From Eledone cirrhosa (taxonomy: Eukaryota; Mollusca; Cephalopoda; Octopoda; Eledonidae), in the NCBI GenBank assembly GCA_964016885.1, contig OZ024744.1, forward strand, positions 117,410,912 to 117,474,911: 64,000 nt of DNA, read 5' to 3'. The position numbers were made by a program, and so were the translations under genes. The stretch's first letter is position 1. Every line of letters starts with the position of its first letter. Below are positions 35,192 to 46,985 of this stretch, in pieces. The notes below the pieces were generated by a model, which saw nothing but the letters and a program-made list of their open reading frames with translations, was not told the DNA's origin and did no database searches.

Positions 35192-38100
35192 GTTATGTGA
35201 GATATTATGTGAGGTAAAGCCTTTACTGGGAAAATATAATAGTATATATAGAGTAATGTAAATGTTATGTGAGATATTATGTGAGGTAAAGCCTTTACTG
35301 TGAAAATACAATAGTATATATAGAGTAATGTAAATGTTATGTGAGGTATTATATGAGGTAAAGCCCTTACTGGGAAAATATAATAGTATATATAGAGTAA
35401 TGTAAATGTTATGTGAGATATTATGTGAGGTAAAGCCCTTACTGGGAAAATATAATAGTATATATAGAGTAATGTAAATGTTATGTGAGATATTATGTGA
35501 GGTAAAGCCTTTACTGTGAAAATATAATAGTATATATAGAGTAATGTAAATGTTATGTGAGATATTATGTGAGGTAAAGCCTTTACTGTGAAAATACAAT
35601 AGTATATATAGAGTAATGTAAATGTTATGTGAGGTATTATGTGAGGTAAAGACTTTACTGTGAAAATACAATAGTATATATAGAGTAATGTAAATGCTAT
35701 GTGAGGTAAAGCCTCTACTGGGAAAATACAATAGTATATATAGAGTAATGTAAATGTTATGTGAGATATTATGTGAGGTAAAGCCTTTACTGTGAAAATA
35801 CAATAGTATATATAGAGTAATGTAAATGCTATGTGAGGTAAAGCCTCTACTGGGAAAATACAATAGTATATATAGAGTAATGTAAATGTTATGTGAGATA
35901 TTATGTGAGGTAAAGCCTTTACTGTGAAAATACAATAGTATATATAGAGTAATGTAAATGTTATGTGAGATATTATGTGAGGTAAAGACTTTACTGTGAA
36001 AATACAATAGTATATATAGAATAATGTAAATGTTATGTGAGGTATTATGTGAGGTAAAGCCTTTACTGTGAAAATATAATAGTATATATAGAGTAATGTA
36101 AATGTTATGTGAGATATTATGTGAGGTAAAGCCTTTACTGTGAAAATACAATAGTATATATAGAGTAATGTAAATGCTATGTGAGGTAAAGCCTCTACTG
36201 GGAAAATACAATAGTATATATAGAGTAATGTAAATGTTATGTGAGATATTATGTGAGGTAAAGCCTTTACTGTGAAAATACAATAGTATATATAGAGTAA
36301 TGTAAATGTTATGTGAGATATTATGTGAGGTAAAGACTTTACTGTGAAAATACAATAGTATATATAGAATAATGTAAATGTTATGTGAGGTATTATGTGA
36401 GGTAAAGCCTTTACTGTGAAAATACAATAGTATATATAGAGTAATGTAAATGTTATGTGAGGTATTATATGAGGTAAAGCCCTTACTGGGAAAATATAAT
36501 AGTATATATAGAGTAATGTAAATGTTATGTGAGATATTATGTGAGGTAAAGCCCTTACTGGGAAAATATAATAGTATATATAGAGTAATGTAAATGTTAT
36601 GTGAGATATTATGTGAGGTAAAGCCTTTACTGTGAAAATATAATAGTATATATAGAGTAATGTAAATGTTATGTGAGATATTATGTGAGGTAAAGCCTTT
36701 ACTGTGAAAATACAATAGTATATATAGAGTAATGTAAATGTTATGTGAGGTATTATGTGAGGTAAAGACTTTACTGTGAAAATACAATAGTATATATAGA
36801 GTAATGTAAATGCTATGTGAGGTAAAGCCTCTACTGGGAAAATACAATAGTATATATAGAGTAATGTAAATGTTATGTGAGATATTATGTGAGGTAAAGC
36901 CTTTACTGTGAAAATACAATAGTATATATAGAGTAATGTAAATGCTATGTGAGGTAAAGCCTCTACTGGGAAAATACAATAGTATATATAGAGTAATGTA
37001 AATGTTATGTGAGGTATTATGTGAGGTAAAGACTTTACTGTGAAAATACAATAGTATATATAGAGTAATGTAAATGCTATGTGAGGTAAAGCCTCTACTG
37101 GGAAAATACAATAGTATATATAGAGTAATGTAAATGTTATGTGAGATATTATGTGAGGTAAAGCCTTTACTGTGAAAATACAATAGTATATATAGAGTAA
37201 TGTAAATGTTATGTGAGATATTATGTGAGGTAAAGACTTTACTGTGAAAATACAATAGTATATATAGAATAATGTAAATGTTATGTGAGGTATTATGTGA
37301 GGTAAAGCCTTTACTGTGAAAATATAATAGTATATATAGAGTAATGTAAATGTTATGTGAGATATTATGTGAGGTAAAGCCTTTACTGTGAAAATACAAT
37401 AGTATATATAGAGTAATGTAAATGCTATGTGAGGTAAAGCCTCTACTGGGAAAATACAATAGTATATATAGAGTAATGTAAATGTTATGTGAGATATTAT
37501 GTGAGGTAAAGCCTTTACTGTGAAAATACAATAGTATATATAGAGTAATGTAAATGTTATGTGAGATATTATGTGAGGTAAAGACTTTACTGTGAAAATA
37601 CAATAGTATATATAGAATAATGTAAATGTTATGTGAGGTATTATGTGAGGTAAAGCCTTTACTGTGAAAATACAATAGTATATATAGAGTAATGTAAATG
37701 CTATGTGAGGTAAAGCCTCTACTGGGAAAATACAATAGTATATATAGAGTAATGTAAATGTTATGTGAGGTATTATGTGAGGTAAAGACTTTACTGTGAA
37801 AATACAATAGTATATATAGAGTAATGTAAATGTTATGTGAGGTATTATGTGAGGTAAAGACTTTACTGTGAAAATACAATAGTATATATAGAGTAATGTA
37901 AATGTTATGTGAGATATTATGTGAGGTAAAGCCTTTACTGTGAAAATACAATAGTATATATAGAGTAATGTAAATGTTATGTGAGATATTATGTGAGGTA
38001 AAGCCTTTACTGTTAAAATACAATAGTATATATAGAGTAATGTAAATGTTATGTGAGGTAAAGTCTTTACTGTGAAAATACAATAGTATATATAGAGTAA

Positions 38101-38218
38101 TGTAAATGTTATGTGAGGTAAAGCCTCTACTGGGAAAATACAATAGTATATATAGAGTAATGTAAATGCTATGTGAGGTAAAGCCTCTACTGGGAAAATA
38201 CAATAGTATATACAGAGT
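35192..38218. repeat. 72/60-bp array, segment 4 (main block)
   Basis: About 3 kb of 72- and 60-bp units with no insertion. A higher-order period of 1116 bp (thirteen 72-bp plus three 60-bp units) is visible: the rare variant ggtattatatgagg recurs at 35345 and 36461. Both unit lengths are multiples of three, so two minus-strand frames stay open for over 1000 codons and run into the 5' end of LINE copy 3. The repetitive Tyr/Ile/His-rich translation looks like a by-product. The array ends abruptly at 38218 (tatacagagtaa). Confidence 0.93.
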
Positions 38219-39178
38219 AAACTTTTCTTCAAGCCTCCCTAGCTTCGATAGACAGCTGCAGATCTAAACATACCAGATACCTGACAATCTACTTTTGCAG
38301 ATTGTACCACTAATTGATGCACTACATTTGGGCAGTGAGAACAAAATGTTTTATGTAAAGATGGTGTGGATCTAATCACTACAGGCTGTCACCACCAGGC
38401 ACAATTCTCGCAGATTTTAATCTATTTTGTGTGTTTTTTACGCTGTGTCACAACACCAATTGCGATCGTTGGTCACGTTGTAAGAATGTTGGATCATTGA
38501 CTGTTGAAGATGCTAATATACAGAGAATTTCAAGAAACAACGTGTCCGACAGGGACCCTAAGATGATGACACAAGAATCGATATAAAAAAAATTCCCTTT
38601 CAGAAACTTTAATATTGATGCACCAGATCATCCCCTCAAAAAGGAAAAACACCACGCTTGACGCGATTTCTTTGAAATTTACTCAAAGACTGTTAGACCC
38701 AACTAAGTTCAGATTCAGATAGCTGAACTGAATGATATCTAACTCTCAAAACCGAAGTATATCAATCATCACCAAGCATATTACATCATTTTTGGTATCT
38801 CTTGCAATAACACGGTATTAGATAAACCAGATATATATATGTGTTACGATACTTGTTGAACCACTTGAGATTCAAAATAGTATGGGATAATGTTATAAGT
38901 TCACATGAAGATATGTCACTATCTTAAAATATATAGAAATATATATTTTTGTAAATAAGACAATAAAACCATGTGGAAATGGAAGCACCAATTGAAACAC
39001 AAGTTTTAAATCTCCGAAGCCGTTTATGAAAGTATTGAAGAAGACAAGAAAACACACTTCGATCTTCCGACGTGGAAGAGGCTCCTATCAGAAGAAACCG
39101 TCACCGAATCATCATTTTTCTTACCTGTTGTACAAACCTGGCTGGACACAGAACACTGCACAAACATTCTAATAGTTC
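38219..39178. other. Unique intron sequence
   Basis: No open frame, RNA gene or recognised repeat. AT-rich unique DNA separating the array from the SINE at 39198. Confidence 0.5.
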
Positions 39179-39197
39179 TATAGAGTTATGAAATAAT

Positions 39198-39385
39198 TGT
39201 TTCTACTTTAGGCACAAGGCCAGCAATTACCCAGTGCATTACTGGTACTTTATTTTATCGACCTTGTAAGGATGAAAGGCAAAGTCAACCTCGGCGGGAT
39301 TTGAAATCAGAATGGCAAGGGCCGTAACTCTATGCATCAAAGCATGGCGTCCAACCCTCTACCGATACTGCCAATTCACCGCCCT
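39198..39385 (-). mobile_element. tRNA-derived SINE (OK/OR-like)
   Basis: On the minus strand this is a ~188-bp SINE. The + strand begins tgtttctactttaggcacaa, passes tttatcgacc and gatgaaaggcaaagtcaacc, and ends ccgatactgccaattcaccg. A perfect 19-bp target-site duplication (tatagagttatgaaataat) lies at 39179-39197 and 39386-39404. The sequence matches SINEs I recall as widespread in octopus genomes. It does not encode protein. Confidence 0.85.
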
Positions 39386-39404
39386 TATAGAGTTATGAAA
39401 TAAT

Positions 39405-39886
39405 ACATATGAATAAGCCATAGATGACGAACATCATTAAGTAATGTCAGTTTCATGAGGAGATAAAACACCTCCACCCTTTTGAAGGAAAAGAAAAAAA
39501 AAAAGAGTATAAATCCTGGAAAACTGTAAGTCCGATATTGGAAAAAAAAAAAAGAAAAAAAATCACAAGGGATTGACACTCCAAATTCACTATTTTCCTT
39601 TTACTTTGCTCCACTTTTCAAATTAAATGACACGACGGTTCAGATATATTCAAATATTGTAAGCGCGTCCATTGAGAATATCGTCTTTGACAAACTGGTC
39701 AGTTGCTCGCATGTGTGCGTGCTGAATTCTGGGTCTTTCCGCTGGGAACAACCCCTTGTTCCCCCCCCCCTTTTTTTTTTCTGTACATCCATTCACTCAT
39801 TCATTTCCTGCCATTCTACCTTCCTGTGTCTCCCCCTCCATGCAGCGCCTTTTCGCTCTCGTTTTCTGGCACCTCCATATATATAG
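39405..39886. other. Spacer before the RLE LINE
   Basis: AT-rich sequence with poly-A and poly-C/T tracts (39489-39564, 39761-39780). From about 39690 the base composition changes to C-rich, so the LINE's 5' region may begin here, but no motif fixes the border. Confidence 0.4.
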
Positions 39887-42800
39887 GTGAGCTATGCGGC
39901 CCTCTTACCAGCACTTTCCCTTCCATCCACACACACCAGCTACCCACCCCTGATGCCGCTCGGTGCCCCAATTTCCGGCCCCACGCCACATCCCCCACCC
40001 ATCCAAATCAACACCTGCAGCACTACTAACAAATGGAAGAGGGGCCGGAACTGTTTGGGGTGTGGCTGCTTCCACCACCTCACCTGCGTCGGCTTGACTC
40101 GTCGAGCTTCCAATGCCCTCGCAGCGTGGAGGTGCAGGAGCTGCCTGTTCCCTACGTCTTCCCAGCCACGGCCGTCTGGCACACCACCAGATGGGACAGC
40201 GAGCTTGCTTGACACCCGAGCCTCGCTGGTCAACATCGCTCGGCTCAGGCGACTCCGGAAGATCCCACTCAGAATCCCGAGAGCGGCACAGGTGCCGGTA
40301 GCCGATGACCTCGCTTCCTCGATTGAGAGTGCCCTGGACTCCAATCGAGCCAGTGACTGGGAGCGGCTGTTCTATTTCGCCCCACTCGCCCTCGGCCTCC
40401 CCAGTTCTGTCGCTGACCGGGGCGGCCGGTCAACAGCAGCCTTCGTCAAGGCCAATGTCTCGTCATTTGGGCGAGCGCCCATTCCAGGGACGCCACACAC
40501 CCACCCTCAGGTACCCCCTATCCTCCACCCCCAAGGCCAGCGCCAAGCGTTTGCGTGACCAGGTAAACGCAAAGCTTATCATGGGTGATGTCTCGGCCGC
40601 AGTCAGAGTTGTTGCCTCAGAGGACACTGTCCTCCAACCCACCGAGGAGATCCTGGCTGCTCTGTGGCTCAAACACCCTGAGCCACCCACTGATTTCAGA
40701 CCCATACCCCCACCCGACCCCCACCTGCTCCTTGTGGCTACTGATGCAGATATCATGTCCGCCATCAGGTCCTTCCCAGCTAGCAGCTGCGGAGGTGTTG
40801 ATGGTCTCCGACCAGGCCACCTCAAGGAGTTGACATCCCCCCTCTCTGCTGAGGCCGGGCACCGCCTTCTGAGTACAATTGTGGCGCTCACCAATAGGCT
40901 CATTCATGGTGCTCTCGACCCTTACGCCCGAGGCCTCTTTTTTTCGGCCAGCCTCACCGCTCTCAGGAAGAAAGAGTGTGGCATACGCCCCATTGCTGTG
41001 GGCAATGTCTTCCAGAGGCTGGCTGCCAAGGTGATCTGCAAGTCCGTCACACACGAACTCGGTGAGGAGTTTAGTCCGGTGCAACTGGGTGTCGGCGTTT
41101 CCGGTGGCTGTGAGGGAGCCTCTCATGCAATCAGGCAGTTCTTCAGCAGCTGCCCATCGGTACCGGCATCCAGGGACTCCAGGCACCTCATTGTCAAGTT
41201 GACATGAGGAATGCCTTTAACTCTTTACGCTGGGCTCATCTGCTTCAGGCCTGCCTCAGCCGAGCCCCCTCTGCCTACGCGCTGGCCTACCTGTCATATG
41301 GAGCCCCGAGCATGCTCCTAGCTGCTGATATGGTCATACCCTCGGCTACTGGGGTCCAACAGGGCGACCCTTTGGGACCCCTCCTGTTCGCCCTTGGTAT
41401 TGACCACATTACCCTGAGTATCACGGCCCCTCTCAACGTTTGGTATCTGGATGATGCTATGTTGGGTGGGCCCGTATGGACGGTCTGCCAAGACCTTCAA
41501 TCGGTGATTCCTGCCCTGGCGGGAATCAGCCTCCAGGTCTACTCGGCCAAGTCGGAGGGGGTCAACGTCAGCCTCGATGCTGTGAGCTTTGCAGCCTCCG
41601 TCTTGGACGTGCGGTCCCCTCTCTGCCAGATTCAGGTGACCCCCAAAGAGGATGTCCTCATCCTCGGGTCACCGATCCACTCGCTGGCCATCCACCATCA
41701 GGTCCAGGCTTCAACAGCTCCAGACTCTCACGAGCCAACTGGGCTTGATTGACGGCCACCCAGCTCTCTTTCTGCTGAGGAACTGCTTCGCCATGCCGAG
41801 GCTCCTCTATACACTCTGCAGCGCTCCATGCTACACCCAGACATCTCTCCTCACTGAGCTCGATACTTGTATCCGAGCAGCAGCCGAGGGGATATGCAAC
41901 GTCAAGTTTGATGACATAGGGTGGCAACAGGCCACTTTACCGATCTCACTAGCTTTGCCGGCGTATCTTTCGTCAGTAACCTCATGCCGCATCCTCGTCG
42001 GCAGGGTTCTTCAAAACACAACAGAACCCTCTGTGTTCAGAGAACATGAGGCCGCCTGTGAGACGTGGGTCGGCTGGGACTTAGCCCAGTAGACGTCCCT
42101 CCTACTTCTCCCCCTGTTGACGTCAAGTCCCCCCAACGCACTTGGGATGCCATCCACTGCAGCCTGGTCTCAGACAGGCTCACGCGCCAGCTCGATCAGC
42201 ACTGCCTTGCTTGTTTTCATGTGGCCTCCAAACCCCACAGTGGTGCCTGGCTCCATGCCCTGCCCTCCTTCTCCACTGGCACACAGCTAGACAACCATAA
42301 CCTGCGAATCGGCATTTCCCTGAGACTCGGCCTCCAGATCTGCCAGCCACACCAATGTCGCTGTGATTCCACCGTGGACTCTTTCGGCCTCCACCCGCTT
42401 TCCTGTCGCTACAGTGACGGCCCCATTCCACGCCATACTGCTCTCAACGAGGTCATTAAGCATGGCTTGGATGCTGCAGGCTTCCCCTCCCAGCTCGAGC
42501 CGGTGGGGCTGGATCGAGGGGACGGCAAAAGGCCAGATGGCATGATCATCTTCCAGTTCTGTGGTGGCAAAGCCCTCGTCTGGGATGCCACTTGCACCAA
42601 CACTTTCTGCAGCCACAGCCTGGTCCAGACTGCGACTGACCCAGGTTCTGCTGCATGTCAGGCTGAGGGGGCCAAACTCCTCAAATACCGGTCGCTCTCC
42701 GACAGGTTTGCGGTCGTACCCCTGGCAGTGGAAACTTCTAGTGTCCTCAGCCCCAGGGCTGCCTCCTTACTCAGCACCATAGGGGCTGAGCTGGCCAGCC

Positions 42801-42928
42801 GTAGGTGTGAGCCCCGCGAGTTGGAGTGGCTTTTCCAGCGCGTCTCCCTTGCCGTCCTCCAGGGAAACGCCTTCTCCATTCTGTCCACCAGGGCTGTGGG
42901 TGGGCCCCATCACATACCAATACATTAG
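39887..42928 (+). pseudogene. Decayed LINE with reverse transcriptase and restriction-like endonuclease
   Basis: Overlapping + frames (39887-40558, 40305-41207, 41204-41752, 41652-42092, 42065-42928) read as one polyprotein broken by about four frameshifts, for example a missing base near 41200 between VKL and MRNAF. An N-terminal Cys/His zinc finger (CLGCGCFHHLTC, WRCRSC) precedes a reverse transcriptase (GVDGLRPGHL, IRPIAVGNVFQRLAAK, GVQQGDPLGPLLFALG, catalytic WYLDDAM). The C-terminal block has CRC-x9-H-x3-C, PRHTALNEVI and KRPDGMI followed by LVWDAT, resembling the restriction-like endonuclease of R2-type LINEs rather than an APE endonuclease. The region is much more GC-rich than its surroundings. 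The exact clade is uncertain. Confidence 0.8.
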
Positions 42929-42994
42929 TTAAATACCATTCTTTCATCTCATACATATATATACTGACTTTATAAAGGTGGGTTTCATCACACC

Positions 42995-43066
42995 AATGTA
43001 AATGTTATGTGAGATATTATGTGAGGTAAAGCCTTTACTGTGAAAATACAATAGTATATATAGAGT
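42995..43066 (+). repeat. Solitary 72-bp array unit
   Basis: Exactly one 72-bp unit of the LINE-target array, 4.8 kb beyond the array. It begins at aatgtaaatg and ends at tatatatagagt, so its ends coincide with the position used by the LINE insertions. It is followed by aatgtaaa (43067), giving an 8-base near-repeat on both sides. It lies about 65 bp past the end of the decayed LINE. Confidence 0.88.
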
Positions 43067-43408
43067 AATGTAAAAGTGAAATGGTTAAGCAAGTGTCTTC
43101 TACTAGAGCTTTTAGTAGGCCAATTTTATTTTCGGGCGGGGGGGGGGGGTTAATTTGGTAAATGGAAACAGTTGTAGAGAAAAGAGTTAGTGTAAACTAA
43201 GCTATCAATAAATGTAAGATGGTAATTCATGGTAACTCATATTTCCTCTTAAATTCATGTCACTGTTTATTGTACTATTTATTTGTTTTTTCATCTGTAG
43301 TTGACCTTCTACTACATATATATGTGTATGTATATCTATATATATATAGATATACATACACAATTTCATATCAAAACCCTGCAAAATATATTCATAGCCA
43401 TCACAGCA
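43067..43408. other. Unique spacer
   Basis: No gene. Contains a G run at 43136-43149 and a short palindromic TA/GTAT stretch near 43315-43360. Confidence 0.5.
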
Positions 43409-43429
43409 CTATATATATAATATATATAC

Positions 43430-43511
<82 letters not shown>

Positions 43512-43515
43512 ATAT

Positions 43516-43558
<43 letters not shown>
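43409..43558. repeat. (TA)n microsatellite
   Basis: Almost pure TA dinucleotide over about 150 bp with occasional phase slips (ataat). The Tyr-Ile repeat frames on both strands are artefacts. Confidence 0.95.
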
Positions 43559-43560
<2 letters not shown>

Positions 43561-44228
43561 GGGTGTGTATGATTGTGTATAGAAGATTATATTAATAAAA
43601 GGAATTCCAACTTTGTCTGATTTACTCGTTTTATTTATAATCCTTTAAAATTATAATGATATTATAATGAAATAGTAAGGTAGAATATTAAATGTTCAGT
43701 GTTAATTGAACAAGTACTTTCATGCTTTCGCAATCTTCAGGTTCATATTCTTTGGTGACAGTCAAGTTTGCAATTTTTAACTGTAATGAGATGGGTAAAT
43801 TCTGTGCCTTATATACAGTAAAAAGGGGCTACAGAATGCTAAGTTTTGCAAACTGTATTTCGACCAATCGGTTTGTAGTTTCACTGGATTACTAAAGCTG
43901 ATTGCTTTAGGTGTCACGGTTGGTTGAGCATGTCTAACGACTTCTATTTGACCCTATCCAAAGCATCAATTGTTTTGCTATTTTATAAAACCTGCGGCTC
44001 AGTAGTAACCGATGATGTTGATCTTTTCTTCTTTTTGGGTTATAGCTACTGTCACTCAGAGAGTGGGATTGGCTCAGTGCACAGTCTTTCCTCACTTTTA
44101 AAAATATCTTCACGCACAGGCATTGCATGATAGCATTAATTAATAATTATTAATAATGGTATATCATGCAATGGCCATACTCGATAACGAGGGGGAAGCC
44201 ATCATGTATATATATATATATATTTATG
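43559..44228. other. Unique sequence with a 53-base hairpin
   Basis: No coding evidence. At 44121-44173 a perfect 12-bp inverted repeat (cattgcatgata / tatcatgcaatg) encloses a second A/T palindrome, giving a 53-base hairpin. The remainder is AT-rich and unrecognised, with a short TA run near 44205. Confidence 0.55.
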
Positions 44229-44407
44229 TATAAAGAACAAAGAAAGTGTAGTAAGAAACCAGGTGGACCATAACTCACCAGAGTACCCAATACTTAGGGT
44301 AGTAGAGTTGGTAATAGGAAAAGAGTAAGGACCCTGACTTTGGATCTAGCTGTTGAAACGCCCGGAACTCAGTCGCCGGGGTCCTGACTCTTTTCCTATA
44401 TGTATGT

Positions 44408-44930
<523 letters not shown>

Positions 44931-44940
44931 ATATATATAT

Positions 44941-45056
44941 ATAGGAAAATGTTTAACCTCGATGGTAGAGCTCAAGCCGTTTCGATGACTATTTCTGTCC
45001 AGAAATAGCCATCGAAACGGCTTGAGCTCTACCGTCGGGGTTAAACATTTTCCTAT
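44941..45056. repeat. 56-bp stem near-perfect hairpin
   Basis: 44941-44996 pairs with 45001-45056 with one A-C mismatch and two G-T pairs, around a 4-base loop (gtcc). It lies just inside the right arm of the foldback element and directly after a short TA run. A transcript would form a long dsRNA rod, resembling an ADAR or Dicer substrate more than a typical ~70-nt pre-miRNA. Confidence 0.9.
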
Positions 45057-45141
45057 TTCCCACTCTACTACCCTAAGTATTGAGTACTCTGGTGCGGTAT
45101 GGTCCATCTGGTTCCTTACCACACCTCCTTTGTTATATATA

Positions 45142-45848
45142 TATATATTTGTTTTGCGAGATTTCTTCTCTTGAAACAGATAATGTTATACTTTGGGAGG
45201 GTCATGCTGCCAATAGAAACACATGGTTTTTCACTGTTTTTCCGTGATGGTGTTCTGTAAATTATTCACCTGGACCTCATCATTTGTGATGTGGTCAGAT
45301 CACACCAAGAAATCCTAAGTGTGGTTCTAAGGTAACATCTATGGAAGACATCTGTTTTGTAGATTGTACACATCTTTTTCCATATCTTGCAAGCATATGT
45401 CAGCAGGGATATAGTTGAGTGTCTCACATAATGGAGGAGACTTTAAAACAGTTTTGTATTATAGAACCTGAGATGGTCTCTTGCAGGTTGGTACCAAAGG
45501 GTTAAGAACATTTTAATGACATTTTTATTGGTTTCAGAGTATCTGTCTTCACAGCTTCATCATCATGATTTTATGTCTGTTAAACCTTTTGATATCAAAC
45601 AGCTTGATACAACTCCTAGATCTATAATATAGCTAAACCTTTATCTAAGAACCTTTGTTAAGTTATGTTCTAAACACGCCTGGTTCTATCATACAGAACT
45701 GTTTATGTTAAAGTGTTTATATTTATCTAAAAACCTTCCATCATAATTTTATGTAAGAACCTTTGTTAAGTTATATTCCAAACTCCAGATAAATATTGAG
45801 AAAATTGATTGTATTAATAGACTCAATTCAAATTTTTTCATTAGAAAT
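45142..45848. other. Unique sequence with foldback-element fragment
   Basis: At about 45149-45235 sequence such as gttatactttgggagggtca and gccaatagaaacacatg matches the arm of the foldback repeat at 50086-50391. Near 45461-45504 a diverged piece of the 79-bp MITE unit is present (tatagaacctgagatgg, accaaagggttaa). The rest is unassigned. Confidence 0.5.
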
Positions 45849-45900
45849 CATCATCATCATCATCGTTTAACGTCCATTTTCCTCGCTAGCATGGGTCTGG
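45849..45900 (-). repeat. Retroelement tail fragment
   Basis: (cat)n followed by gtttaacgtccattttcctc and gctagcatgggtctgg is the complement of the LINE/SINE tail family (compare ggacgtaaaatgatgatg at 54431-54448). It is truncated after about 50 bases. Confidence 0.5.
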
Positions 45901-45907
45901 AACCTGG

Positions 45908-46985
45908 AATATGGTAATGAAAGAGTTAATGACATAGACAGTGTCTTTCATTAGAAATATGGTAATGAAAGTGTTAATGACATAGACAGTGTCTTTCATT
46001 AGAAATATGGTTATGAAAGGTTTAATGACATAGATAGTGTCTTTCATTAGAAATATGGTAATGAAAGGGTTAAAGACATAGACAGTGTCTTTCATTAGAA
46101 ATATGTTAATGAAAGGTTTAATGACATAGATAGTGTCTTTCATTAGAAATATGGTAATGAAAGGGTTAAAGACATAGACAGTGTCTTTCATTAGAAATAT
46201 GTTAATGAAAGGTTTAATGACATAGATAGTGTCTTTCATTAGAAATATGGTAACGAAAGGGTTAAAGACATAGACAGTGTCTTTCATTAGAAATATGGTA
46301 ATGAAAGGTTTAATGACATAGACAGTGTCTTTCATTAGAAATATGTTAATGAAAGGTTTAATGACATAGATAGTGTCTTTCATTAGAAATATGGTAATGA
46401 AAGGGTTAAAGACATAGACAGTGTCTTTCATTAGAAATATGTTAATGAAAGGTTTAATGACATAGATAGTGTCTTTCATTAGAAATATGGTAATGAAAGG
46501 GTTAAAGACATAGACAGTGTCTTTCATTAGAAATATGTTAATGAAAGGTTTAATGACATAGATAGTGTCTTTCATTAGAAATATGGTAATGAAAGGGTTA
46601 AAGACATAGACAGTGTCTTTCATTAGAAATATGGTAATGAAAGGTTTAATGACATAGACAGTGTCTTTCATTAGAAATATGTTAATGAAAGGTTTAATGA
46701 CATAGATAGTGTCTTTCATTAGAAATATGGTAATGAAAGGGTTAAAGACATAGACAGTGTCTTTCATTAGAAATATGGTAATGAAAGGGTTAATGACATA
46801 GACAGTGTCTTTCATTAGAAATATGTTAATGAAAGGTTTAATGACATAGATAGTGTCTTTCATTAGAAATATGGTAATGAAAGGGTTAAAGACATAGACA
46901 GTGTCTTTCATTAGAAATATGGTAATGAAAGGGTTAATGACATAGATAGTGTCTTTCATTAGAAATATGGTAATGAAAGGGTTAA
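45908..46985. repeat. 48-bp minisatellite, about 22 copies
   Basis: The unit is ggtaatgaaagggttaaaga, catagacagtgtctttcatt, agaaatat. Two subtypes (ggtaatgaaagggttaaa..agacag and gttaatgaaaggtttaat..agatag) alternate through much of the array, giving a 96-bp higher-order period. About 27 bases of the unit (tttcattagaaatatggt, atgaaagggtta) match the terminus of the TTAA MITE family. The minus strand stays open for 370 codons because 48 is divisible by three; I regard that as an artefact. Confidence 0.93.

Noticed and set aside
35113..38232. Minus-strand frames of 1039 and 1012 codons in the 72-bp array
   Set aside because: Unit lengths of 72 and 60 keep frames open. Two overlapping frames are equally long and both translate the repeat only, the longer one ending with a short read-through into the LINE leader.
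39940..42956. Minus-strand frames (up to 189 codons) opposite the decayed LINE
   Set aside because: GC-rich antisense shadows of the reverse transcriptase region.
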